From contig JBGTNL010000052.1 of the NCBI GenBank assembly GCA_041743085.1, positions 32,985 through 96,984 on the forward strand: a stretch of DNA of 64,000 bases, given 5' to 3'. Within the stretch, counting starts at the first letter, position 1. Each line of letters starts with the position of its first letter. This DNA comes from JAFMPW01 sp041743085. Lineage in GTDB: Bacteria > Bacteroidota > Bacteroidia > Flavobacteriales > Flavobacteriaceae. A program made the translations under genes and the position numbers. The notes below the pieces were generated by a model. The model worked only from the letters and a program-made list of their open reading frames with translations. It was not told the origin of the DNA and did not search any database. Below are positions 15,787 through 23,713 of this stretch, piece by piece.

Positions 15787-16656
15787 TTATATTTTTTTAA
15801 TAATCACGTTCCCGTTCAGGGTTTCAAAGTCGTGAAGCATACTTCCATCTCCTATTTGAACCACCGGTTTTGCTTCGTATTTATATTTTCCTTTGCCATT
15901 CTTTTGCGGTTCGTTCTGGCTCGTCTTAACATACTGACCGGCAATGTCAAAATCCGTAAATAATTCTCCGTTCATACTTTTAAAAGCAATCTCGGCCGAT
16001 AGATCTTCTTGATAGGTAATAGTAATATTCCCGTTTAAAGAATAATAGATAGAGGGGGAAGCCGGATTCGTTGCGTAGGAAATACTGACCTCCCCGTTAA
16101 TGGCGTGAACTTCGGTCTGCCCGGTGATATTCTCCAGTGTTATGCCTCCGTTAATGTTATTCGCCTTTATATAATTTCCCTTTGTATTCCGTACCACAAC
16201 TTCTCCATTATTTATGGCTCCGACGTTCAGTTTGATGTTCTTCGGTATTCTTAGCTGAAAATTCAGATTATGATCATAGGGTGGTTCCTCATAATCTCTA
16301 CAATTAATTGAAGTCAGATGCCCGTTCTTGTATTCCATATTTGGAAGATCCGGATATATCACTATCTCAGATCCCTGTTCCACCACATGGATCCCTACTT
16401 CTGTTTTTCCCAATTCCAGATCCTTCTCACTATTGGCGGTGACCAATTTCTCCACAGCCAACAGAATTTTATCCCCGTCATACCCTTCTACATGTATTGA
16501 TCCGTTGAGATTCTGAACCACCAAAAGATTATTGGCAGTACTCTTTTCGAAAGAGATCTCTTTGCTGATCTCCTCTTGGAATTCCTTCTTTTGTGCCTTA
16601 GCACATTGTGTCCCTAACGATGCGATAAGAACCACATTTAAAACCAGATGTTTCAT
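15787..16656 (-). CDS. DUF4097 beta-strand-repeat envelope protein (proximal copy)
   Basis: 289 residues from ATG 16654-16656, chosen over an upstream start 12 codons earlier because it opens a signal peptide (MKHLVLNVVLIASLGTQCAK-A). The repeat pattern is as in its neighbour: LVVQNLNGSIHVEGYDGDKI, AINNGEVVVRNTKGNYIKAN, NINGGITLENITGQTEVHAI and a closing MLHDFETLNGNVIIKKI. The two proteins are diverged paralogues. A Cys near residue 18 could suggest a lipoprotein, but the lipobox is poor. It lies between the anti-sigma factor and the second copy, all on one strand. Confidence 0.83.
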   Translation of the reverse strand: MKHLVLNVVLIASLGTQCAKAQKKEFQEEISKEISFEKSTANNLLVVQNLNGSIHVEGYDGDKILLAVEKLVTANSEKDLELGKTEVGIHVVEQGSEIVIYPDLPNMEYKNGHLTSINCRDYEEPPYDHNLNFQLRIPKNIKLNVGAINNGEVVVRNTKGNYIKANNINGGITLENITGQTEVHAINGEVSISYATNPASPSIYYSLNGNITITYQEDLSAEIAFKSMNGELFTDFDIAGQYVKTSQNEPQKNGKGKYKYEAKPVVQIGDGSMLHDFETLNGNVIIKKI

Positions 16657-16717
16657 TTGTTCGATTTTATTAGATTGATAAATAAACCCCATTAAACGGG
16701 CGATTTGATGATGTTGC

Positions 16718-17521
16718 TCAGATAATTTGTTGAATTGTATGTTCCAGTTTCTTTTTTACAGAACTATCCATTTCCTTGACCTGCATTAATTTTTTGAAGG
16801 ATTCAACAGACTCCTTTTCCTGCAGGGCTACCATGAGATTGGCCAAAGTAACCTGCACTATGGGTGAACGCTGTTGCACAATTGATTGAACCAAACCCTG
16901 CCTGACAAGTGGCTCGCCGACATAATTTGTAAGGGACTCAATTGCAGCCAATCTGACATTTACGTTGGGGTCGTTATTCAGGGTCTGTAATAATGCTTTG
17001 ATCACTTTTTCCTCTGCCCTTTTAATTTTATTGGCCTCGCTAACCCCCTGTAACCTTTTATTTGCTGATGGTTGTTCCAATAGTGTCAGTACCAATTTTT
17101 CTCTTATCTCCTCAGTTTCTGTGTTGGATACCACCGATGTTTTAATAAGATCAGAGGTATTGCCTGAATTAAGGAAATACCCAATTCCCAATCCAATACA
17201 TAATAGCAACATACCATAAGCCAGTTGCGGCCTCCATAATTTTCTCAGAAAAGCGCGAACCTGGTTTTCAAAAGTGCCCGATTTTCCTTCCTTTGGTCCA
17301 ATCTTACTATGTAGCATTTCGTAAAACCTTGCATCCATTTTCATCGACGGTTCGGGAATTGTCAACTTATCCAGTCGATTCCAGGCGGCCTGTATCTCCT
17401 GAAACTGACCTTTTTGCTCAGGATAATCCTCCAAAAAATCTTCAAACTCCATTTGTTCATTTTCGTCCAGCAGGCCGGACAAGTAGTCCATAACTTGCAC
17501 TTGAAATTTCTCTTTATCCAT
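16718..17521 (-). CDS. Anti-sigma factor with HEAT-like repeats
   Basis: 267 residues. The N-terminal 75 residues (MDYLSGLLDENEQMEFEDFL) resemble the cytoplasmic sigma-binding part of anti-sigma factors, although the zinc-binding HxxxCxxC motif is absent. One membrane segment lies near residue 95-115 (LAYGMLLLCIGLGIGYFL). The outer part holds HEAT-like helical repeats (LLEQPSANKRLQGVSEANKI, LNNDPNVNVRLAAIESLTNY, QQRSPIVQVTLANLMVALQE). It begins 4 bp after the sigma factor gene stop, which supports a sigma/anti-sigma pair. What the repeats sense is unknown. Confidence 0.82.
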   Translation of the reverse strand: MDKEKFQVQVMDYLSGLLDENEQMEFEDFLEDYPEQKGQFQEIQAAWNRLDKLTIPEPSMKMDARFYEMLHSKIGPKEGKSGTFENQVRAFLRKLWRPQLAYGMLLLCIGLGIGYFLNSGNTSDLIKTSVVSNTETEEIREKLVLTLLEQPSANKRLQGVSEANKIKRAEEKVIKALLQTLNNDPNVNVRLAAIESLTNYVGEPLVRQGLVQSIVQQRSPIVQVTLANLMVALQEKESVESFKKLMQVKEMDSSVKKKLEHTIQQII

Positions 17522-17525
17522 GTTC

Positions 17526-18080
17526 CTATCTTATTTCCATTTGCATAAAAATTGTTCTTAACTCCTTTAAAGCCCTATGTGCCTTTACTTTGGCCGCTCC
17601 TTCGCTACAACCTAACACGGCTCCGATCTCACTGAATTTCATTTCTTTGTACTTACTTAATATCACTATTTCCCGTTTTTCAATCGGCAACATTTGCAAG
17701 GCCTGGTTGAGCTGGTTTACCGTATCCTGATGGTTCATTTTCGAATCCATATCTTCTTCATCTTTCAATTTGTATTCCAGTACTGAAAGCGCGTCCAGAT
17801 TCCTATTCTTCCTATTCTTTCTAAAATGGTCATAGTTAACATTCCGGGCAGTCCGGAACATCCAGGCCGCAAAAGAGCCATCTCCTGTGAAGCTGTGCCT
17901 GTATTTCAACATCCTCACAAAAACATTCTGTACCAGGTCTTCGCTTAAAGGTGCATTACCGTTCATATTGTAAAAGAACCCGAACAACCTTTTCTTGTAG
18001 CGCTCATATAGCAATCCCATTTTATCAAGGTCGCCCGATTTAACTTTCAGCATCAGTGCATTGTCGGTCAGTGCTTGCAA
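17526..18080 (-). CDS. ECF RNA polymerase sigma factor (sigma-70 family)
   Basis: 184 residues. Region 2 spans about 20-95 (MGLLYERYKKRLFGFFYNMN, DLVQNVFVRMLKYR, FAAWMFRTARNVNYDHFR). Region 4 spans about 125-180 (LPIEKREIVILSKYKEMKFS, EIGAVLGCSEGAAKVKAHRA). A TTG at 18078-18080 gives the expected N-terminus QALTDNALMLKVKSG; the first ATG would drop 9 residues that look conserved. GTAACC on the minus strand at 18131-18136, followed by CGGGAG, could be an autoregulated ECF promoter. It leads the operon with the anti-sigma factor and the two DUF4097 genes. Confidence 0.92.
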   Translation of the reverse strand: MQALTDNALMLKVKSGDLDKMGLLYERYKKRLFGFFYNMNGNAPLSEDLVQNVFVRMLKYRHSFTGDGSFAAWMFRTARNVNYDHFRKNRKNRNLDALSVLEYKLKDEEDMDSKMNHQDTVNQLNQALQMLPIEKREIVILSKYKEMKFSEIGAVLGCSEGAAKVKAHRALKELRTIFMQMEIR

Positions 18081-18175
18081 TCCGTAATAGTTTTAGGTCT
18101 TCAAGAGGGTAAACTCCCGTTTGATAAAAAGGTTACAAAAAGATTTAAATTTCTTTTAAGATAGCCTATTCAAAC

Positions 18176-18208
18176 AAAAAAGCGCTACCATTATGGTAAC
18201 GCTTTTAT
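18176..18208 (-). terminator. Rho-independent terminator of the M61 peptidase gene
   Basis: The inverted repeat AGCG-C-TACCAT / ATGGTA-A-CGCT (18181-18203) is flanked by A-rich sequence on one side and TTTT on the other, so it could act in both directions. It lies about 60 bp after the M61 stop and upstream of the sigma operon. Confidence 0.75.
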
Positions 18209-18266
18209 CGATAATCAATACCTTTTTACAAGTCTTACAGGGTTCTCAGAACCTTAAGGGTTAAAA

Positions 18267-20135
18267 TTAGCCCTTCATCCAGGCTTCCCTCAATTTGATT
18301 TGTGCCGGGGTTGCTTTTTCGGCCGGCACAATAGTTTGTACCTTTACCATTGGAGTACCCGCTTTTCCGGTTATGCTAAGTTCCTCCTGCCCTCGCTCCA
18401 CTACAAACGTTATCTCGGCGTCAGGTTTCCAGCTAAAGCTCTCGCCAATAATAGGGCGTATGGCTTCAAGGTTAATAGGAGTTCCATTGATGCTCTTGAT
18501 CACGTCACCTCCCTGCAACCCCAAATCTTTAAAAAAGGAGTTTAATTCTATTCCTTTTCTTACGAAAATCGCATTGTCATTCGTCTGGTCTACATCGATA
18601 TAAGGCACCTCACCCATTAAAAAATAGCCGCTTTGTTCATCCTTCGCTGTAGCCGTAAGCCCTACCTTTTCCAAATATTTATTATAATCAATTGGGGTAT
18701 CCCCGATAACGTGGGTATCAAAAAAGATCTTTACCTCAGGGTAGGTCATAGCAACGATTTCACCTATGAGTTTGCTGTCTTCAAAAGGGGTATTATTTCC
18801 ATATTTTTTGGAAAGAGCCTTCATTAGCCACAACACACCCTTTTCCCCATTGCTTAATTCCCTTAGTGTAATATCTAAAGCCATATTGATCAATGCTCCT
18901 TTTTCATAGACATTAGCGTAATTATCCTTATAAGGATCCGCCAAAATATTCTTGCTCATGGTGGTAAATGACATTGCATCGTCAAAAGCCCTTGAATTGC
19001 TTATTTTACCCATGAGCCTATTGTAAAATTCTGCCTCGTCTATTAACCCTTGCTGTATTTGAAACAGATTGGCAAAATATTCTGTGGTGCCCTCGTACAT
19101 CCACAAATGTTCGGACATCCTCGGGTCATTGTAATCGAAGAATTGAATTTCCCGGGAGTGAACATTCAGAGGAGTTACAATATGAAAGAATTCGTGTGAT
19201 ACAACATCTACCATCGTCTCTTCTAACTGCTCTTTAGGCATCTGTTCTGGTAGTACGACAACCGTAGAGGTGTGATGTTCCAACGCACCAAAACCAGAAG
19301 CATCGGTATCCTCCATAGTAGAAAGGTACAATAGCACATTATATTCTTTCGTACCATCAATGGCTCCCAGAAAAGCTTTTTGAGCACCCATCATCTTCTC
19401 CATACGTTCCTTTAAATCAGCAGCAGCATATGCGCCATTCGGGGAATACACACTGATGGTAACGGTGATATCGTTGATCTTAAAGGATTCGGTATTGGCC
19501 TTTGCATATAGGATGGGATTGTCTATAACATCAAAATACCGGTTTGCAAGAAAAGTATCCGTTTCAGTATTTTCGGTACCGGTCTTTTTTGTCAGGGAAG
19601 TTGTGGCCGATAATCCCTCAGGAGCTTTTATATGCAATTCATACGGGATCTCCTTTAGGCCGTCAAAATACCCTACAAAACCATGCAGGTTAAGCATGTA
19701 ATTCTCCCCCTTGAGAATGTTGGTCCCTGCCGGAGAAAATACGGCTTCCTCCTGTTCCCGCTCCGTATCATAAGTATCATTAACGTAATACGATATCCTG
19801 TCCAGGTTTTTGCCTCCGGATATGTTCCACGTATTTTCATCTGCTTTTGTAACCGGCAGTTCTTTACCATCATAATCAAATGCCTGCAATCCTTCCACAT
19901 ATTTTCCGTAGTTATCAGCGCTATAGGTGCCGGGAACGGTTTTGGGAATAAAAAAAGAGACCTGGTCCTTAGTGAAAGCTCCCGGATCTAAAGACACCAT
20001 AACCTTATCATCAACAACATTTACCAGATCTATAGTTGTACTCACCGGGGCCTTCCCGGCCTTCATTAATGTCTTACTAGAGCCACAGCTGTAAGACATA
20101 ATCCCGAAAAGAAAAAGAACCAAAAAATTTTTCAT
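18267..20135 (-). CDS. M61 family zinc metallopeptidase with PDZ domain, lipoprotein
   Basis: 622 residues. A lipoprotein signal (MKNFLVLFLFGIMSYSC, Cys 17) anchors it in the envelope. An N-terminal beta domain at about 35-230 is followed by the catalytic domain with zinc motif H314-E-F-F-H318 and, downstream, MYEGTTEYFANL, whose Glu is the likely third ligand. A PDZ domain lies at about 500-600 (ELNSFFKDLGLQGGDVIKSI). This is the organisation of glycyl-aminopeptidase-like M61 peptidases. It is monocistronic with its own terminator and divergent from pyrH. Confidence 0.93.
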   Translation of the reverse strand: MKNFLVLFLFGIMSYSCGSSKTLMKAGKAPVSTTIDLVNVVDDKVMVSLDPGAFTKDQVSFFIPKTVPGTYSADNYGKYVEGLQAFDYDGKELPVTKADENTWNISGGKNLDRISYYVNDTYDTEREQEEAVFSPAGTNILKGENYMLNLHGFVGYFDGLKEIPYELHIKAPEGLSATTSLTKKTGTENTETDTFLANRYFDVIDNPILYAKANTESFKINDITVTISVYSPNGAYAAADLKERMEKMMGAQKAFLGAIDGTKEYNVLLYLSTMEDTDASGFGALEHHTSTVVVLPEQMPKEQLEETMVDVVSHEFFHIVTPLNVHSREIQFFDYNDPRMSEHLWMYEGTTEYFANLFQIQQGLIDEAEFYNRLMGKISNSRAFDDAMSFTTMSKNILADPYKDNYANVYEKGALINMALDITLRELSNGEKGVLWLMKALSKKYGNNTPFEDSKLIGEIVAMTYPEVKIFFDTHVIGDTPIDYNKYLEKVGLTATAKDEQSGYFLMGEVPYIDVDQTNDNAIFVRKGIELNSFFKDLGLQGGDVIKSINGTPINLEAIRPIIGESFSWKPDAEITFVVERGQEELSITGKAGTPMVKVQTIVPAEKATPAQIKLREAWMKG

Positions 20136-20291
20136 GTTACACTCGGCGTTTTAATTGGGCACAAGGATATTGAAATTTATTAAGCTATGCATGCATATTA
20201 GGAAATAATTAGTATGCCATCTAAACTTTGACGGCTGCTCTTCCCGTAAATTATTTTGATTATTTTTGTCCGGATATAACCAAAGAACGCA

Positions 20292-20999
20292 ATGCTATAC
20301 AAACGAATATTGTTAAAACTCAGTGGCGAAGCCTTAATGGGCGAAAAACAATACGGGATAGATCCCAAAAGATTAGCTGAATATGCCGAGGAGATAAAGG
20401 AAGTAGTTGATAAAGGTGTACAGGTAGCTATTGTCATTGGGGGCGGGAATATTTTCAGGGGAGTTGCTGGTGCCAGCCACGGTATGGATCGTGTTCAGGG
20501 AGATCACATGGGGATGTTGGCCACTGTTATTAATGGTTTGGCATTGCAAAGCGCATTGGAAATCAAGGGGGTACAAACCCGTTTACAATCTGCAATACAG
20601 ATAAATGAGGTAGCCGAACCCTTTATCCGACGGCGCGCCATACGCCATTTGGAGAAGGGACGTGTTGTAATTTTTGGCGGTGGAACCGGGAATCCTTATT
20701 TCACAACGGATTCTGCTGCCGTACTGAGAGCTATAGAGGTGGAAGCAGATGTTATCCTTAAGGGCACCAGAGTAGACGGAATATACACCAGTGATCCCGA
20801 AAAGGATAAGACAGCCACAAAGTTTGATACGCTTTCTTTTAAAGATGTTCTTACAAAGGGATTAAAAGTAATGGACACCACAGCTTTTACTTTAAGTCAG
20901 GAAAACGAGCTCCCCATAGTGGTCTTTGATATGAACAAAAAAGGAAATTTAATGAAACTGGTATCCGGGGAAAACATTGGCACTGTTGTTAATCTGTAA
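20292..20999 (+). CDS. pyrH: UMP kinase
   Basis: 235 residues, normal length. Amino-acid-kinase-fold motifs are RILLKLSGEALMG, VAIVIGGGNIFRG, FGGGTGNPYFTTDSAAVLRA and LKGTRVDGIYTSDP. It phosphorylates UMP to UDP in pyrimidine nucleotide synthesis. It is 40 bp upstream of frr, the widely conserved pyrH-frr order. TATTTTTG at 20261-20268 matches the -7 consensus, but no TTG stands at the right distance. Confidence 0.97.
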   Translation: MLYKRILLKLSGEALMGEKQYGIDPKRLAEYAEEIKEVVDKGVQVAIVIGGGNIFRGVAGASHGMDRVQGDHMGMLATVINGLALQSALEIKGVQTRLQSAIQINEVAEPFIRRRAIRHLEKGRVVIFGGGTGNPYFTTDSAAVLRAIEVEADVILKGTRVDGIYTSDPEKDKTATKFDTLSFKDVLTKGLKVMDTTAFTLSQENELPIVVFDMNKKGNLMKLVSGENIGTVVNL

Positions 21000-21039
21000 A
21001 ATTGGTATAATTTGTGTTAATTTGAATTAAAACGCTACT

Positions 21040-21594
21040 ATGAACGAAGATGTTAAATTTATATTAGATACTACCAAAGAGAGCATGGACCACGCTATTG
21101 CGCATTTGGAGAAAGAATTCGTAAAAATTCGTGCGGGTAAGGCAAGCCCTGCAATGCTTTCATCCGTAATGGTTGATTATTACGGCTCACAAACACCCTT
21201 ATCACAGGTTTCCAACATTAACACTCCTGATGCAAGGACTATTTCCGTGCAACCGTGGGAAAAAAGTTTCTTACAGCAGATTGAAACGGCAATAACGAAT
21301 GCCAATTTAGGATTTAACCCGATGAATAATGGTGAAATGGTGATCATAAATGTTCCGCCTTTAACCGAAGAACGCAGGGTACAATTGGTAAAACAGGCCA
21401 AGGCCGAAGCCGAAGATGCCAAGGTCGGTGTACGCAACGCAAGGCAGGAAGCCAACAAGGAGATTCGCGATTTGGACATATCGGAGGATCTTCAAGAAAA
21501 TGCGGAGGTAGATGTTCAGGAATTAACGGATAGCTACACCAAAAAGATTGATACTTTCCTTACGTCCAAGGAGGCAGAGATCATGAAAGTTTAG
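21040..21594 (+). CDS. frr: Ribosome recycling factor
   Basis: 184 residues. Conserved parts are HLEKEFVKIRAGKASPAMLS, VDYYGSQTPLSQVSNINTPD, LTEERRVQLVKQAKAEAEDA, VGVRNARQEANKEI and a final helical TDSYTKKIDTFLTSKEAEIM. With EF-G it splits the post-termination ribosome. It follows pyrH and converges on the cytochrome c gene 23 bp away, with no clear terminator between them. Confidence 0.97.
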   Translation: MNEDVKFILDTTKESMDHAIAHLEKEFVKIRAGKASPAMLSSVMVDYYGSQTPLSQVSNINTPDARTISVQPWEKSFLQQIETAITNANLGFNPMNNGEMVIINVPPLTEERRVQLVKQAKAEAEDAKVGVRNARQEANKEIRDLDISEDLQENAEVDVQELTDSYTKKIDTFLTSKEAEIMKV

Positions 21595-21617
21595 ACCAGA
21601 AGTTAACGTTCACCGCT

Positions 21618-22085
21618 TTATTCCTTCAAAACGTACCATTGCACCTCTCCTAAATTCTCCCGCCTCCCTGTGTCTGTGGGTGGATAATTCTTTGCCAGAT
21701 AATTAACAATGATCTCTTCATTCTTCCCGAGATCCCATAAATTCTGGGTTTCCTGCATCCAACGAATAGTGTTTATCCATCCCTCCCTGCCGAGTCTGTT
21801 CTGAATTAGTAATTTTGCCGAGTGGCAGCTAGTGCAATTATTCACTGTTTCCATCAAACCCTCCGCATCTATCAATCCCGTGCGTACATGAATACCATTT
21901 TCTATTTTATCCGGATCTTCCCTGGGCACCACTGTGTATTCCGAATCAGATGCTTCGGGACCAGCGGTAGCGTCTCCCACAAAATAAATTGCAATGATCG
22001 CCAAAATCAAAACCAAAGCGGATATAAGTATCAATATACGGTACACCCCTCGCTCCATCCTCCAAAAACGCTTATGTTCTGTCAT
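21618..22085 (-). CDS. Membrane-anchored monohaem cytochrome c, sulfite oxidase partner
   Basis: 155 residues. An N-terminal membrane anchor lies at about 16-37 (YRILILISALVLILAIIAIY). A single haem-binding motif C84-T-S-C87-H88 is followed by a short helical domain (GREGWINTIRWMQETQNLWD) and YLAKNYPP. The start codon directly abuts the stop of the molybdenum oxidoreductase gene (TAA then ATG), so the two are coupled. I infer it accepts electrons from that enzyme, as the SorB subunit does for SorA, although sequence similarity to SorB was not testable here. Confidence 0.85.
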   Translation of the reverse strand: MTEHKRFWRMERGVYRILILISALVLILAIIAIYFVGDATAGPEASDSEYTVVPREDPDKIENGIHVRTGLIDAEGLMETVNNCTSCHSAKLLIQNRLGREGWINTIRWMQETQNLWDLGKNEEIIVNYLAKNYPPTDTGRRENLGEVQWYVLKE

Positions 22086-23399
22086 TTATACTAGTTTAAC
22101 CGCTATACGATGGCAGGCATTGTTTAAATAGCCTTTCGGGTTCCATCCGGGCAACACCATCGGTTGTGACAGGCCATCGCTATCTGTTGCTTTTGCCCAG
22201 ATTTCGTAATACCCCTTTTTTGGAAAATCGATGTCGGATGTAAAGTGTTGCCATGCCAGGCGGTTAGCCGGTTTCTCTAAACGGCAGATTTTCCATGTGG
22301 TTCCGAAATCTATGGAGTATTCCATTGTGGTAACCTCCAATTCACCGGCCCAGGCATGTCCGGCGATAGATAGTCTTTTCCCATTATTTAGCGTTGCACC
22401 TGTTTTCGGAGAGGTAATCAAAGATTTTACGGGCATGGATTCAATGATACACATATCTTTATCTTCTACTTTGGAGCCGGGGGCAACGGGTTCACAGGGT
22501 ATCCTATAGGAACTTCCCATCATCTTTTCTCCGTCATGGACTTGGTTCCGGATGCTTATCCGCTCTATCCATTTGCCGGATACCGAGGCGGGCCAACCTC
22601 CTGCTACGAGTCGCAAAGGAAATCCATGGGCAATAGGTATGTCTTCCCCGTTCATCTTAAAGGCAAGCAATGTCTCATCCTGCAGGGCTTTTGCCATTGG
22701 AATACCTCTTGAAATAGGCTCCTTGTTCGGATCCCTGCTCAAATGAATGTCGGTGGCATGATAACCTATATACACCGCATTGTCTTTTATACCGGCATCC
22801 TCCAGCACATCTTTTAATCTAACTCCTGTCCAGTTGGCGCAGGACACCGCTCCAATTGTCCATTGATTTCCTTTGGCCGGAGGATTAAACTCGCTACGAC
22901 CGTTTCCACCGCATTCGAGCGTAAGCTGATACGTATACCTGGCAAATTTGGATTTGAGTTCTTCCAGGGAATATGTCTTTTCCCGTGCAACAGATTCGCC
23001 GTCAATCGTCAACTTCCAATTTGCGCTATCCATGTGTTCGGGAATCAATCCATTGTTTCGGATAAACATATATTTGTTTGGGGTTATCCTATCATTGAGC
23101 AAATGTGCCCTTGCCTCTATATTCCAGGGTTTGTCATTTAGTACAACCATGTCTTTGTCCTTTGCGAATAGTTTAAACGGATCTTCCTCTTGTAGGGCCA
23201 GTGGCAGGTAACCGGCCGGCATTTGGGCACCGTAAACCATTTCTACTCCCATGAATGTCGCCATGGAAGTAAGGACTGTTTTTTTTACGAAGTTTCTTCT
23301 TTTCAATTGCCCGATTTTATATTTTTTATTGTTGTTGTCCGGTAATGCCAAAATTGCGGGTATATGGGGCGGTCCCATATCCAAGGGCTTGCTTTTCAT
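22086..23399 (-). CDS. Sulfite-oxidase-family molybdenum oxidoreductase, Tat-exported
   Basis: 437 residues as the longest ORF. A Tat-like signal (LKRRNFVKKTVLTSMATFMG) leads into a molybdopterin-binding domain at about 100-290 (LECGGNGRSEF; SCANWTGVRLKDVLEDAG, whose Cys is the likely Mo ligand; IPIAHGFPLRLVAGGWPA). A C-terminal dimerisation domain follows (ISIAGHAWAGELEVTTMEYS). It probably oxidises sulfite or a related substrate in the periplasm and passes electrons to the adjacent cytochrome. The first seven codons (MKSKPLD) lie inside repeat family A; the Met at codon 8 (23376-23378) is an alternative start. It needs molybdenum cofactor; moaE and moaC lie at 35.1-36.0 kb. Confidence 0.9.
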   Translation of the reverse strand: MKSKPLDMGPPHIPAILALPDNNNKKYKIGQLKRRNFVKKTVLTSMATFMGVEMVYGAQMPAGYLPLALQEEDPFKLFAKDKDMVVLNDKPWNIEARAHLLNDRITPNKYMFIRNNGLIPEHMDSANWKLTIDGESVAREKTYSLEELKSKFARYTYQLTLECGGNGRSEFNPPAKGNQWTIGAVSCANWTGVRLKDVLEDAGIKDNAVYIGYHATDIHLSRDPNKEPISRGIPMAKALQDETLLAFKMNGEDIPIAHGFPLRLVAGGWPASVSGKWIERISIRNQVHDGEKMMGSSYRIPCEPVAPGSKVEDKDMCIIESMPVKSLITSPKTGATLNNGKRLSIAGHAWAGELEVTTMEYSIDFGTTWKICRLEKPANRLAWQHFTSDIDFPKKGYYEIWAKATDSDGLSQPMVLPGWNPKGYLNNACHRIAVKLV

Positions 23400-23502
23400 A
23401 CATTGCCAACAAGTATGAATGTACCTGTGGTATATGATTTCGGTTGGTCACGAGCTTATGTCTTGTGGCGCAGCGGTCTTACGTCTTTAACCGGACATTA
23501 GT
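23377..23502 (+). repeat. Dispersed repeat family A, copy 1
   Basis: The left part (ATATCCAAGGGCTTGCTTTT, ATACATTGCCAACAAG) and the right part (AGCGGTCTTACGTCTTTAAC, CGGACATTAGT) recur in the same order and orientation at 33621-33749. A shorter right part recurs at 58916-58972. The left edge runs into the sulfite oxidase coding start. The rest of the gap to 23713 has a possible -7 box (TACCTTTG, 23616-23623) and a GC-rich stretch with inverted repeats. Confidence 0.75.
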
Positions 23503-23713
23503 GATTTTTTATCTAAAATACGCATTTTTACAGCTAATCTATATGTACGATCATCAACAGATTCCATGTACCCCATTTTGATCACTCCGTCCTAGGAACA
23601 GTGCGTCGGATTTTCTACCTTTGCGGGCGTGTTACCCGGGGGTAATACTAACAATAGACCCTGCCGAGCAGCGGGGTTAGCCCGGCTGCCGGCATAGGCA
23701 GGTTCTAACTAAC

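Noticed and set aside
18125..18136. Autoregulated ECF promoter
   Set aside because: GTAACC is suggestive but the second element is uncertain, so it is not listed as a feature.
23616..23623. Promoter for the MMPL transporter
   Set aside because: TACCTTTG fits the -7 box, but no TTG stands 17-23 bp upstream, so it was mentioned only in the gene entry.
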